From Simmondsia chinensis (lineage: Eukaryota > Streptophyta > Magnoliopsida > Caryophyllales > Simmondsiaceae), in the NCBI GenBank assembly GCA_018398585.1, contig JAGTTD010000005.1:8239355-8303354 (forward strand): a stretch of 64,000 nucleotides of DNA. The letters are read 5' to 3'. A model generated the notes under the pieces. The model ran no database searches. It was not told the DNA's origin and saw only the letters and a list, made by a program, of their open reading frames with translations. The position numbers and the translations under genes are program-made. Below are positions 33,619 through 44,885 of this stretch, piece by piece (within the stretch, counting starts at the first letter, position 1; each line of letters begins with the position of its first letter).

Positions 33619-34004
33619 AGGGTTATTTACACCAAAGGTCCATGTACTTTGCCCATTGGGTCAATTTGGTTCTTGTACTTTTAATTATCCCAATTTAACC
33701 CCTCAACAATTCAGAAAGTGTTAATTTAGTCCTTTGGTCAAATTTAAATTATGTTAATGGCGTAATTTTGAACGATAAAATTATGTTAAATGTAAGTAAC
33801 TTATTATAAATTCATCTGTTTACTCAATTTAACCCAATTCATGGTCGAAACATTAAAAAATTTATTAAAAACTTAACATGATTTTTCTCTAAGGACCAAC
33901 TTGACACATTTTGAATTTTACAAGGACTAAAATGACACAATTAAAAGTACAAGGATTAAATTAACATAATAGATAAAGTACAGCACCTTTGGCATAAGTA
34001 ACCC
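33619..34004. mobile_element. 386-bp inverted-repeat element (MITE)
   Basis: Left end AGGGTTATTTACACCAAAGG and right end CCTTTGGCATAAGTAACCC are inverted repeats; the arms also share TTGTACTTTTAATT over about 65 bases. Flanked by ATATTTT at 33612-33618 and 34005-34011. No coding sequence. Confidence 0.65.
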
Positions 34005-34241
34005 ATATTTTTATGATAACTTAAACGTTGATAACTTTTTCCTATGTATCATCTCTATAACTATGTGATTATTCCTTAAACTAAATTGATTTGACACTTA
34101 AACAAATAACATAATTAAAGGAAAAATGTCATTTATAACTAAAATAATCTTAAACATAAAAAAAATTAAAATTATTTTTTTTAATTTTTAAAATTATTTA
34201 TTCATATTTTTGGGAGTTTTATTACATTAGTATACTCTAAC

Positions 34242-34286
34242 AACAACAACAACAACAACAGTCCCAGTGCCTCGCGGCTCCCGCAA
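34242..34286 (-). mobile_element. Minimal 45-bp SINE remnant with perfect target duplication
   Basis: Only the tail and last body bases remain: (AAC)n, then CAGTCCCAGTGCCTCGCGGC and TCCCGCAA, the reverse complement of the 3' end of the common SINE body. Perfect 16-bp target duplication ATTAGTATACTCTAAC at 34226-34241 and 34287-34302. An extremely 5'-truncated insertion. Confidence 0.85.
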
Positions 34287-34439
34287 ATTAGTATACTCTA
34301 ACGAAATACTATAATAAAGTTATAAGAAGAATATTTTAAAAGCAAGTAAAAAAAAAAATTAGGGTATCTCAAAAATATTTTAAAACCATGGGGAACATAT
34401 AAAGTATATTAACAATCGTCGTAGTATCTAAACTAATAT

Positions 34440-34617
34440 TTTTCTATTTTTTAAACAGTTTCAAATGTCTTTGATAAAATTTGAAGTTAGGATATCAAAT
34501 TGATGTTCGTTAATAGTTTTTGGGGTGTCCTTGATATAATTTAGAAGTTGAGGAGATTACATTAATCTTCACTAATAGTTCGGGGTGTCTTTGATGAAAT
34601 TCAAGGGGGGTTCACAT
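34440..34617. mobile_element. Foldback element arm, left of an hAT-like insertion
   Basis: GGTGTCTTTGATGAAATTCA and related repeats match the right arm of the 19.4-20.2 kb foldback. The matching remainder resumes at about 36,884 after an insertion. Confidence 0.5.
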
Positions 34618-34914
34618 TTAGGGGTGAACATTGGGTGGGTCGGGTCAAGTTTCGTAATAATCCATGAGACCTATTTAATACTCAACCCAAATCCAACCCA
34701 GAACCACAAACCAATTGCACTTTGGGTTTGGGCTGGCTTGGTTTTGGGTCTTGTTAGGTCTACCCATAAATTGATAATCAATAAGACTTATTTAACTTCG
34801 GTATGCTATTGAGTTGGTTTTAAAAGCTTGTCGATCTCAAAAAATGATATAATTACGTGATTGGGATCGGAGTTTCTTAATTCAAATATTTAACATATCA
34901 TATTTATTTTCCTG

Positions 34915-35695
34915 TGATTCTATGTGGTCGTTTGGACCATTTGGAGCTACATGAACGGGCTCATATTCAAGTCGAAGAGATTGTTGGATCAAGATCTTTT
35001 TAATCTCATTAAAATGAGATTAGGATATATTGGATGTCAGCCTGGTTTATCGGGACCCCTTACTCTTTTCAGTATTTAGTGGATAGCATTGATGTCATTC
35101 ACTCATGGGCGAATACCCTTGACCGTAGACCGAGTGTAAGATGGTGCCCTCCAAGTGTCAGTGTCCTCAAGTGGAACATTGATGGGTCGACTTTACGAAA
35201 ACAAGGCCCATCTGGAAAATTTTTTCTTTTAGGGGGTGTGGTGGGATGGTAGGTTCACCACTGAATTTTTTATCAATGTTGGGGTGGAGTCAAACCAAGA
35301 AGAAATTGAGGCTATATGCTTTGATCTTGATATGTCGATTAGAAAGGGAAAAATGAGCAATGTTGATGTTATGGTAGAATTGGACTCAGCTAATGCAGTC
35401 TCATGGTGTAAGGGAGAGTCAAGCGGACCGTTGAAGCTGAATTTCTCAATAAATAAGATCGAGTTCTACAAGCAGCTCTTCCGTTCCATCACATTTAACC
35501 ATACTCTTTGTGAAGCCAACTCACATGCTGATACCCTTGCTAAGAATGGTATGTGCAAGAGTAGTCCATTAATTGTTTGGTTTCTTAAGTTGAGACCCGT
35601 CTATGATTAATGCTATTTTGATTGTATGTTGTGGTGTTTGGAAACTTGTATGATTGGATCTTTTAATGGAATTAATGCTCACTTATCAAAAATAT
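34915..35695 (+). mobile_element. LINE RNase H fragment
   Basis: In shifting frames, 34,930-35,250 encodes SAWFIGTPYSFQYLVDSID and VSVLKWNIDGSTLRKQGPSG (RNase H start, with the first Asp). The frame at 35236-35610 continues EEIEAICFDLDMSI, VELDSANAVSWC and LCEANSHADTLAKNG, keeping the later acidic residues. A different LINE lineage from that at 30.1-33.5 kb. The A tail is not preserved cleanly. Confidence 0.75.
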
Positions 35696-36089
35696 ATATA
35701 TATTTATTTTCTTGTGGATTTAAATTAAATACAATCTATTTTAGGATTTTATTGACCAAAAAAAATTCAACTTGTAATCGAGCTTAATTGATATGCCATC
35801 ATGGTCAAACTCATGCTAGCTAATCCCAGAGTGGCCTTGATGTATCGGTTCTGGTTAGATTAATGCACAAAATTTTTTGAAAGCATGCAAACACAACTAA
35901 TATTTTTACAAATTCACGACTAGTTTGCATATGGTTCATATTTAGAGTGAGCTAGTCACAAATTTTGTTTTGTGATAAAGAGTGTAGTTAACACGAAAAT
36001 TTTTCATCCATTACTAACTTCAATTATTGTTCTAACTTATGTTTAAACACTCTGAACCAAATAAAGAAACAAGAGTACTTCCGAATTTT

Positions 36090-36650
36090 TAAAAGATAAA
36101 TTCTAAATTAGGTACCTTGAGGTTTGGGCTTACCCTAACGTTTGAATATATACAACAGGTTACCTTGATATTTCAACAATTTATCACTTAGTTACCTTGA
36201 GGCTTAAAATTATATCAATCAGGTATCCTTTTATCAAAAATTGATAGATTTTCATTGGAAAATGCTAAAGTGGAACATGATTCCGATAATGTATTAGTAT
36301 CTTTATTAAAATTAGATGATATTTTGCAAAAAATACGAACATGACACATAATTTTGAGAATATTTAGGTAATTTTATATCAACATTCAGGGAGTTTTTTT
36401 TATTGCAATTTGCTAAATTTTTTGCTTAAAAATCGGAATCTCTTATATATTATATTAATTATGTACTCACCAACATTTTTTGTATAAATTTGGTTAGATT
36501 CTTATAAAAATTTATTAGATTCTGACAATAGGGTACCTAAGTGATAAAATTTTCAAATCTTAGGCTACTTCATTGTATATATTAAAATATGATGGTATTT
36601 AGGTGATAAATGCTCAAACCTAAAGGTACTTAAGTGTTAATTTTCCTTTT
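36090..36650. mobile_element. Inverted-repeat element inside the hAT-like insertion
   Basis: Left TAGGTACCTTGAGGTTTGGGC and right GCTCAAACCTAAAGGTACTT (arms repeat TATCACTTAGGTACC-type words) form arms of about 150 bases or more around an AT-rich centre. Non-coding. Confidence 0.55.
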
Positions 36651-36883
36651 TAAAATTCTACTTTATAGAATTTTACACTTAGGAAATTAGAAGGGTATGT
36701 ATCAAAAACACTCTTATTTAAAGCTTAAGAAACAAAATGACGGTAAACCAAAATTGACCCAAGTATCCATGGGTATCCATCACTATACCCATTAGGAACC
36801 AATTTCTAAAAATAACCAAAACTAACCCAACCCAATCTCCTTGGGTTGGGTGGATCATGGGTATAGCCATGCCCATGAACGCT

Positions 36884-36995
36884 CCTAGTCACACTGATTT
36901 TGACCAATATTTCAAGGGATTGTCTTTAATGAAATGAAAAGTTGAGGGGTCACTTTGATTTTCGCCAATAATTTAGAGGATCTCTGTGATATTTA
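36884..36995. mobile_element. Foldback element arm, right of the hAT-like insertion
   Basis: Continues the arm broken at 34,617: TTTTGACCAATATTTCAAGG, TCTTTAATGAAATGAAAAG, ending GATATTTATCCTAAT, matching the right end of the 19.4-20.2 kb element. Confidence 0.5.
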
Positions 36996-37117
36996 TCCTA
37001 ATTTTTTCTCCATGGCCTATACTGCTACAATTGAAAATATAAGAAATAAATTGATACAATGACTAAAGGACAAGTATCTTTTGCATTAAAAAAGCCCCAC
37101 TAATAATACCCTATAGC

Positions 37118-37231
37118 GAGGTTCTCATGGGAGCTCACCCGGTTGGGTGAGTGGAGTGCTACTCCGGTGGTCCCATGTTCGAACCTCATCCCCCCACCCC
37201 TTCTCCCCCCCTCTTGTAAGTGATCAAAAAA
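37118..37231 (+). mobile_element. tRNA-derived SINE with target duplication
   Basis: A-box-like GAGCTCACCCGGTTGGGTGA, B-box ATGTTCGAACCTCATCC and an A-run end at 37231. Direct repeats AATAATACCCTATAGC (37102-37117) and AATAATAACCTCTAGC (37232-37247) match at 14 of 16 positions. Too degenerate and embedded to be a working tRNA gene. Confidence 0.75.
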
Positions 37232-37247
37232 AATAATAACCTCTAGC

Positions 37248-37600
37248 ATAAGACATTAACTTTAAGGTAGAACAGGGACTAGTAAAAAAAAATTTGAGCC
37301 CAACTGTTTTAACAAACTTTATTGAGCACTAGGCCAAAACTAGTACATACTTCCTATGTAAAAGTCAAAATTACAAAGAGCGAAATTAGATCTTCCTCAT
37401 CCACACGGCAAATATGGGAGGAATTTAGAGTCGGTTTTCCCCATATGACATTTTGCAACTTGGGATAAAAAAACTATTCATGTATCTAAGGGGTGTGATT
37501 TTAAACAGATCATATACAAAATGCCGTCCACAGAGTGGAGAAACCGTTGAATCAAAAATAAAGTTCGATCAATCAAATTTCTACCAAGAACATCTTAGAT
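37248..37600. other. Spacer, no gene seen
   Basis: No supported gene or repeat boundary. Confidence 0.45.
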
Positions 37601-37619
37601 TTAAAAGAAAACTAGAGGT

Positions 37620-37853
37620 TTCCCATGCGATGCACGGTCATTGTTTAAATTTCAGACAATTATAGATTATAAATTATGTTTGATTAAAATTGATGATGTA
37701 GTTATCTTAAACAAAAGTGTATTATACATTATGACAACAATTAAATTATGTACTTTATCATTACTTAGTTATAGTTACGCATATTCCAAGAGTTGTGTGA
37801 TGTGTACACCTAGGGTCATGCATAGTGTTTTTATTCATACTTTGTTTAATTGC
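37620..37853 (+). repeat. Dispersed repeat, left part, split by Copia II
   Basis: Begins GCGATGCACGGTCATTG and runs colinear with the reverse complement of 45,230-45,470 up to TTGTTTAATTGC, where Copia II inserts. The repeat continues at 43,130. Non-coding. Confidence 0.7.
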
Positions 37854-37993
37854 TGTGAGAGAATAATTATGAGAGCATACCCAATAGGATTACTAAGGCA
37901 TGTATATATAGAGATATCCAGAGTATGTAAATTATAGAAGAACCCTTAGGCTGATATAAATACAGATAAATACTAATCTAAGGTACTATTCTA
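37854..37993 (-). repeat. Copia II 3' LTR (left)
   Basis: Starts TGTGAGAGAATAATTATGAG in plus orientation and ends near TACTATTCTAATG. It closely matches 42763-42868 plus 43087-43129. Confidence 0.85.
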
Positions 37994-40900
37994 ATGCGCC
38001 CCCTCAATCTGTACAGGGGGGGGGGGGGGGGCAACGTGCAGATTGCCTTTATGGAAGCAGAAGCGATCAGTGGCCAATCTTTTAGTGAATATGTTAGCAA
38101 CCTGTTTTGAGTAGGAGTGAATCGAATCTGGATATCACCCTTAACAATCCTTTCATGAACATAATGGAAATCTACATCAACATGTTCGCTACGATTATTG
38201 GAAATAGGATTCGCGACCAAGTAGGTAATGGAGACATTGTCACAGTAGATGACAATTGGACCAGAGTGCCGTAAACCCAAGTCACTCATAAAGTATCTGA
38301 TCAAGACACACACAGCAACAACTTTAGCAACAGCCCGATATTCAGACTCAGTAGTGGATTTGGCAACCGTAGGTTGCTTCTTCGCAAGCTAGGAAATGAG
38401 ATTAGGCCCAAGAAACAAGGCGAACCCAACAAGGCAAACCCGTTAGTAGAGCGGCGTGTATCAGGGCAATCCCCCCAGTCAGCATCAGCGTATGCAATGA
38501 CAGAGGTGTAAGAGCCAAGAGTAATGGTGAGGTTGTGATCTGGAGTGTGCTTGAGGTATTGCAAAATACGTTTCACCATTTGCCAATGGAAAGTCGTAGG
38601 AGCGTACGTGAACTGAGACACACGGTTAACAGCAAAACAGATGTCGGGACGAGTCATGGTGAGGTATTGGAGAGCACCCACTGCACTACAAAACTACCTC
38701 GGATCTGCAGGTAAAGTCCCATCAGTCACAGAAGGCTGGGCCCAGGCCAAGATTGGGGGTCTGAACAGGTTTGGCTTCAAGCATGTCATGTTTTCCAAGG
38801 AGGTCCAAGGTGTATTTGTGTTGAGAAAGAAATAAGCCATGTCGAGTGCGTTTTGCCTCAATACCAAAGAAGTCATGAAGCGGTCCAAGGTCTTTCATAG
38901 CAAATTGAGTGGACAGAGAAGTAGTTAACTTCGTGAGGATAGTAGGGTTGGAAGCAGTGAGGATAATGTCATCGACATAGAGGAGAAGACACACAATGCT
39001 ACTAGGCGAACGGTGAATGAAAACAGACGGATCCGCTTTGCTATAGTAAAACCCAAGACTATGGAGGAACGTGCTAAATCTGTGAAATCAAGCCCAAGGG
39101 CTTGTTTGAGACCGTATAAAGCCTTTCGTAAGCGGCAAACATACACAGGGAACTTAGGGTGTATGAACCTGGGCGGTTGCAGCATGTACACCTCTTCGTT
39201 TAAGAAACCATGTAAGAACACATTTTTGACATCAAGTTGGCGAATGGACCAAGGGTGAGTGACTACAAGAGCAAGTATAAACTGGATGGCAGTGGGTTTG
39301 ACAATTGGACTAAATGTTTCAAAGTAATTCAAGGCCTTCACGTTGATGAAAACATTGTACAACAAGGCGGGCCTTATCAATCAACCGAACCATCAGGCTT
39401 ATATTTAACCTTATATTTCCAAGTACTCCCAACCACATTTTGAGAAGGCGACGGAGGAACGCGGTCCCAAGTCTGGTTTTGAATAAGCGCATTAAACTCC
39501 TCAGCCATGGCCTCCTGTCATTGAGGGTTTTTGACAGCTTGTGAAAAACAAGTGGGTTCCTGGACCATCACCACAGAACTAAGAGAGAGAATGTGCTTCA
39601 ACCTACGAATACCATCCTTAAGACGGGTATGCATAGGGTGCATATTCGAGACTGGAATAGTTCCAAGAGAGCAAAGGTGGATCGGTGGGTGGACCATTCG
39701 AGGAGGTCCGGGGTGGCTCACTAGAAAGACTCGAAGGAATGCCCCTAGGACCATGCGGGGTTCGGTAACAGGACCCAATGGGCACACAGTGCCAATGACA
39801 ACTGAGGACACCGGAGGGACGTTAGGGAGACTGATTCCAACATCATGATCGCGGGACAGAGGCCACGAGGTAGACACAATAAGCGAGGTAAGGTCTGGGG
39901 TTGTGGTGTGGAGTGTAAGTGCACTACGCAAGGCCTGGAGAGGAAAAGGGACCTCCACTAGAGTACTAGGGGACAGCGCTATGCAACTAGAGACTAATTC
40001 ATTATATGGTAATAAATACTCAACAAAATGGACATGATGACTAATATGAACACGACCCATGGTAGGGCCCAAACAGTGATAACCCTTGGACCGTCCAGCA
40101 TACCCAAGGAAGACGCAGGTTAGGAAGTGCAAGTGTAATTTATGAGCAGTACGGGATGTGATGTTAGGGTAGCATGCACACCCAAAGACCCGAAAAATGT
40201 TGTAGTCAGGCGCATGTTTGAAAAGGTTTTCAAAAGGAGACAAATTTTGCAAAGTTGGGCTGGGTAACACGTGGTGTATGCGGAATCAGCCCAAAATTTA
40301 TATGGAAGATGCGCCTGAAAAAGTAGGGTCAGTACCATTTCACATATATGTTGATGCTTACGTTCCGCCACTCCATTTTGTTGTAGAGTATCAGGACATG
40401 GAAGACGGAAGTGAATGCCAGAAGTGCGACAAAGAGCGGTCATGTGCCGATTGTCAAACTCATGACCTCCACCACCTTGAAAGCATTTAATTGTTGTGTT
40501 AAACTGGTTTTTGACAAAAACCTTAAAATCAGAAAAGATAGAGTAAACTTCGTCTTTCCGTTGCATCGGATAAATCCAGGTAAATCGTGGGTAATCATCA
40601 ATAAACAGCACATAATATCGAAAAACGGAATCAAATTTTACAGGAGATTGCCAAACATCTGAATGTATTAATTGTAAAGGTGCAGTAGTAGTATGAAAAA
40701 TACACGAAACGACAAATGACGCAATTTGCCTAAGTAACATGCATGACAATGTTTTACGGAACTATAACTAGAACTAGAACTAAGCAAACAACGAGTCCTC
40801 AAAGTTTCAAAATCTGAATTTTCTAAATGATCTAAGCGCCTGTGCCATAATTCGGCGGGAGCAGTCCATGCTGTGAGTCCAATGAATGCGAAGAGAAGCC

Positions 40901-41272
40901 ATAGAGAGGTCTATTACTGTGTATCCTGAGGAGGGGCATCCCCATGGCCTTGTCCTTGACACAAAAGGAAGAGGAGTCAAATTCAACAAAACAGTTATTG
41001 TCACGACACAGCTGTTTAATAGACAAGAGGTTGTAAGTGAGACCAAGAACCAACAGTACATTATAAAGCATTAAATCATGCAATGAAGCATGAAGTTTAG
41101 AGGAGCCTACATGAGTCACGGGTAAGAGGGAACCATTGCCAATTTGAATAGATTTGAAACTAGTATAAGGAGAAAGATTTTGCAAAATACCTGGGTTAGA
41201 AGTCATATGGTTAGACGCCCCCGAGTTAGGGTACCATGTGTGATCAGCAGAATCAGTAACAAACATGGCCAA
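37978..41272 (-). pseudogene. Copia II pol (protease, integrase, RT, RNase H), broken
   Basis: Order on the minus strand: protease 41272-40832, whose active-site motif reads NSGAS where DSGAS is usual. Integrase 40749-40120 keeps HSDVW and FIDDYPRFTWIYPM and has QQNGVAERKHQHI with Glu, but the second catalytic block reads FQGGGGHEF, with Gly at the Asp position. The linker/C-terminal domain is at 40270-39518. Reverse transcriptase has LDVKNVFLHGFL (39380-38925) and the catalytic YVDD (LLLYVDDIILTASNP, 38994-38722). RNase H has YADADWGDCPDTRRSTNGF (38681-38301) and IYCDNVSITYLVANP (38313-37978). Frames change between and within domains. A 16-G run lies at 38016-38031. Confidence 0.88.
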
Positions 41273-41415
41273 AAGGGAATGAGAGAGATCAGTGTTGACA
41301 TATCTGTGTGGGCAAAGAGAGGTGGCCTGACATGCTTGATGACAGATCTGACAAACAAGAGGCCCAGCTCCGAGTATACCATCATGAGACTAATGAGAAA
41401 CAATACCTGCATTTC

Positions 41416-42559
41416 TTACCCATGATTGTTGTGGTGGAGGAACGACACCAGTAACAACGGAACCCGACCCGGTGTGCTTCGGTTGACCATGAGACCCTCC
41501 ACGACCTCCTTGATTCCCTTAAGGGCTGGAGTTATGTTCACGACTCTAGCGACCACGCCCATTACTCGTGTAGTCGGGGAAGAACCCAGTGCGGCTAAGG
41601 CGTGACCGTGATCCAGAGTAGATAGGGCCTGAATTCGAGAGAGAGCGGCTTCTTCATCCAACAATGCTGCCTTGAGTTGCTCAAAAGTGAGATTGCGAAA
41701 GGAGTTCCGAGTGAATGTATTAAAGGCAGCATACTGTGGTGGTAAGCCAAAGAGAGAATAGTGCATTAGTTCTCTATTCCAGACCGGTGAGTCTATGGCA
41801 GGAAGATCATCGGCTATGGTTTTGAGTTCAATGAGATAGGTAGTCATGGTTTTGTTATCATTGCAAAGAGTGACAAGTTGAGACCGAAGGTCGAATTCTT
41901 TAACAAGGGCATCCCACATATCTTTTGAAGTGGGGTGATGAATGACGTCATTAAGATTAGGGCGAGCGAGAGAGGCTGATAGACATGCCCTAATGCTTTG
42001 ATCAACACAGGACCAGGTTTGATAGTCGGGGCTAGAAATAAAGATGCCTGTTGGGATTTGAATTTGAGAGGGAGGACAGGACAGAGATCCATCAACGGAG
42101 CCCATAAGTCGATGGGCATAGAGTAGCATGGAGACTTGTTCTCGCCAAGTGGTGTAGTCGGTAGGTGCATCAAGTTTAACAGTAACAAGACTAGTAATGG
42201 AGGAGGTGGGAAGAGGAGCCGAGGAAAAGAGGGAGCCGGGTAATATGGGGACCCGAAAAAATATGGGAGAGAGGGACTAGGAAAAGAGGAGACAAGGGGA
42301 AGACCAGGAACCATCGAAGATGAGCCGGGGTATCCACTGGTAAAGGTGGAGGCGGGAAACGAAGGGCCATAATTCGGGGCTAGGGAAAAGGAACGCCAGG
42401 ACCTGGGGGCATGGAGCCGAGATGGGGAGGCGTGAGCAGGTGGCTAGTGGGGGCACCAAGACTGTTGGTGTTTGACCGAGGGAGATCGACGAGTGGGGAA
42501 GATGGCATGGGGAGGGATGAGGGAGACAAAGGAGAAAAGGGGTTGTGGGTCGTAGCCAT
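41416..42559 (-). pseudogene. Copia II gag, frameshifted
   Basis: A Ser/Pro-rich start (MATTHNPFSPLSPSSLPMPS at 42559) leads, after frame changes, into an open stretch at 42129-41416. That stretch carries SMLLYAHRLMGSVDGS, TSKDMWDALVKEFDLRSQ and LTFEQLKAALLDEEAALSR, as in UBN2-type copia gag. No intact zinc knuckle was seen. The start lies about 190 bases from the primer site, a normal leader length. Confidence 0.8.
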
Positions 42560-42667
42560 AGAGTCACTGATCAATAACCGAGAGCTAATACACCACACAC
42601 AGGGGTGGAGATCACCGGAGATGGGGGGGGAGAGTGGCGGCGGCGGAGCTAGGGTTTTCTTTCTTTT

Positions 42668-42697
42668 GGGGGGGTGGGGGGGGGGGGGGGGGGGGGG
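42668..42697 (+). repeat. G-run in Copia II leader
   Basis: Seven Gs, one T, then 22 Gs. Runs of this length are prone to slippage, sequencing error and G-quadruplex formation, so the true length is uncertain. Confidence 0.8.
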
Positions 42698-42762
42698 AGG
42701 AGGGAGACGCGGCGCTTACAAGGGGAGAAAAGTTATTTAGGATTTGGAATGCTTTGATAGCA

Positions 42763-43129
42763 TGTGAGAGAATAATTATGAGAGCATACCCAATAGGGTT
42801 GCTAAGGCATGTATATATAGAGATACCCAGAGTATGTAAATTACAAAAGATCCCTTAGGATGATATAAATAAAGCAACATACCCAGTGCCCCAAGGGCTC
42901 CCGCCTAAGCAGGATCTGGGGGGTGGATGTACGCAACCTTCCCCCTTTAGAGTATTACCCCTGAAGAAAGGCTGTTTCCGAGTGCCCCCAACCTGAGGGT
43001 GAGGACTTCCCATGAGGTCACCCACTAATAATTACAATCGTTAATTTTACCACTATTGTTAAATAATGTATCTACACCAATCCAGGGTATAAATACCAAT
43101 AAATACTAATCTAGGGTAGTATACTAATA
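42763..43129 (-). repeat. Copia II 5' LTR (right), interrupted by a SINE
   Basis: 42763-42868 matches the start of the left LTR to GATATAAAT, and 43087-43129 matches its end (AATAAATACTAATCTAGGG). The interruption is a SINE-containing insert. Confidence 0.85.
42869..43086 (-). mobile_element. SINE with partial 5S head (copy 3) and local-DNA 5' extension
   Basis: Minus strand: a 5' stretch copying nearby DNA, then TGGGTGACCTCATGGGAAGT and CCTC (5S C-box and 3' region, lacking about nine bases near the end). Then AGGTTGGGGGCACTCGG and the common SINE body (GGAAGGTTGCGTACATCC, CTTGGGGCACTGGG) follow. Flanked by TATAAAT on both sides (42862-42868 and 43087-43093). It shows that the 5S-to-body junction recurs independently of copies 1 and 2. 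Confidence 0.75.
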
Positions 43130-43250
43130 ATTGCAATTGTTAATTTTACCACTATTGTTAAATATTGTATCTTCACCAAATTTCCTTCTACATTTAGTAC
43201 CAATGCCTTTTTACGCTACTCAAATCGAGGGAGCCATTGTGGCACCGGCA
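43130..43250 (+). repeat. Dispersed repeat, right part, beyond Copia II
   Basis: TTAATTTTACCACTATTGTT through CATTTAGTACCAATGCCTTT continues the repeat interrupted at 37,853, colinear with the reverse complement of about 45,140-45,240. Confidence 0.65.
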
Positions 43251-44664
43251 CAGTTGTTGTTGCTGTTGTAATTCCATTGAAAAGTAATCATTTCAACTTT
43301 TTTATGGTTCGACAATGAAACAAAATTATTGATCTAAAAAAGAAAAATATATTTGGAAAATAAAAAAAGTGAAACCCAAAAGAGTTTTAGAAAAATTAAT
43401 AATGTTTGTGTTCTCCCATTCTACAATCCTATAGTACAAGAGTTTAAATATTAAAATTAAAAAACAAAAAATAAAAAATCACCTCAAACTTCCCTTTTAC
43501 AACTGCCACACCCCACCCCTTATTCAACTTCCTCTCATAATATTGTGACTAGGGGTCAAATTTTGCCCAAATCTTTTGCAACTTATGAAAATAAAAGCTT
43601 TTCAAGTGTTTAAAATTAATTTCCAAAAATTTTAATGGATGAAAAACTTAATCAAATTTGATGTTACTGGCAGATGAAGATGACGAGACCAAGATGATGA
43701 TTGTAGGAGAATATGAAATATGATAAGTTTATAGATTCACTTCTTTTGTGAAAAGTTATATTCTTTGCTAGAATTCAGAATATCTATAGTATATATTCTT
43801 TTAGTTTGTCAATTTAATTATTACATTTTAGAATTATGTCAATGTGATTCGCGTACAATTTGTATCATGCTAATTTGATGTTAAATTAATGTATTTGTAT
43901 TGGGCTTAAAATTGATGTTAAATCAATAGTTATGTCATAAGTAGGATTAAATTTGGTCAATGTTTGATTTATATTGGGACATCAATAGACCTCTAAAAAT
44001 CAAAAGCCAAATATATGCAAATGTAAAACAATTTTCTAGGTTGATTCTTAAATAAACTAAAATAATTTAGTACAGAATAACAACACAAGAATAATAATCT
44101 ACAGTAGTATCCAATACAAAGTAAAATAACACATAAATAGTAATTAATTTAATAAACTTAGCCAGACCAAATTTAACTCCAAAACTATGGTATTACAATC
44201 ATTATTTTTTAGCATATAAATACTACATGTGTTAATTTGGTTATATACATGCCTTATAATATACAATGTTAAATTATTAAAAATTAAAAGAAAAATTGAT
44301 TGAGCTACAAGAGTAACATTTGAAAGAAAACTTCAAAACCATCACTAAATTAAGTGGGAACAAACATAAAAAAAAGGCACATATAACATGTGGGCAACAA
44401 TTCTTCTATAACGGAAAACTAAAGAAAATTTGGATAAACAAGTCAAAATGTATTATCAAAAATTATGGTGCATATGGTATAAATTTTAACTATTATAATA
44501 TACAATACAATTAATACACAACTACAAAACACCTAGGGTTCCAAAATATTAATATTATGATTAAATTTATTCAAAATATAAATATCAAATGTGCATCACA
44601 AGGGGAGCGCCTAATTTTATTTATTTGAAACCAATTGAAAAAGTTATCAATGTTTAATATGATC
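43251..44664. other. AT-rich spacer, no gene seen
   Basis: Several short frames, none with a recognisable domain; no repeat boundary identified. Confidence 0.5.
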
Positions 44665-44681
44665 GAAAATTGAAATTTATT

Positions 44682-44885
44682 CCATCTGGGTGTTGTCTCA
44701 GATGGTAAGGCATGTTGGGGATAGAAATTGCTCAAGGCCAATAGGTCAGGAGTTCGACTCCCGCATGAACCTCATCGTGAGAATGTGTGCCTTGACTTAA
44801 CTGGGCTATGTGGCTGGTGGGTAGCTGCATAGACTCGCGGGTTACCAGGTAACCGGGTTTCGTGTTGACAAAAAAAAAAAAAAAA
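44682..44885 (+). mobile_element. tRNA-derived SINE with A tail and target duplication
   Basis: GGTGTTGTCTCAGATGGTAA resembles a tRNA 5' end and A-box; GGAGTTCGACTCCC about 45 bases later is a B-box. A non-tRNA body ends GGTTACCAGGTAACCGGG, then a 16-A tail. Target repeats GAAAATTGAAATTTATT (44665-44681) and GAAAATTGAAAATTATT (44886-44902) differ at one base. Confidence 0.85.

Larger units (their letters stand above)
34618..36883. mobile_element. hAT-like composite insertion (2.27 kb)
   Basis: Begins TTAGGGGTGAACATTGGGTG and ends CATGAACGCTCCTA, an imperfect inverted pair of the TAGGGGTGTTCA type. Both ends carry GGGTTGGG words. Flanks GTTCACAT and GTCACACT look like a decayed 8-bp target duplication. 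It contains a LINE tail and another inverted-repeat element but no transposase. Confidence 0.5.
37854..43129 (-). mobile_element. Copia II: complete but dead Ty1/copia element
   Basis: Short LTRs (about 140 bp) bound a minus-strand gag-pol. Perfect 5-bp target duplication ATTGC at 37849-37853 and 43130-43134. Primer site TGCTATCAAAGC (42762-42751, minus) abuts the 5' LTR and differs at two bases from the Met-tRNA site TGGTATCAGAGC. The polypurine tract GAGGGGGCGCAT (minus) lies at the inner edge of the left LTR. The right LTR carries a SINE. The host repeat at 37.6/43.1 kb is split exactly by the element. Confidence 0.9.

Noticed and set aside
37118..37231. Functional tRNA gene
   Set aside because: Box motifs are present but no full cloverleaf was found, and an A tail with target repeats shows a SINE.
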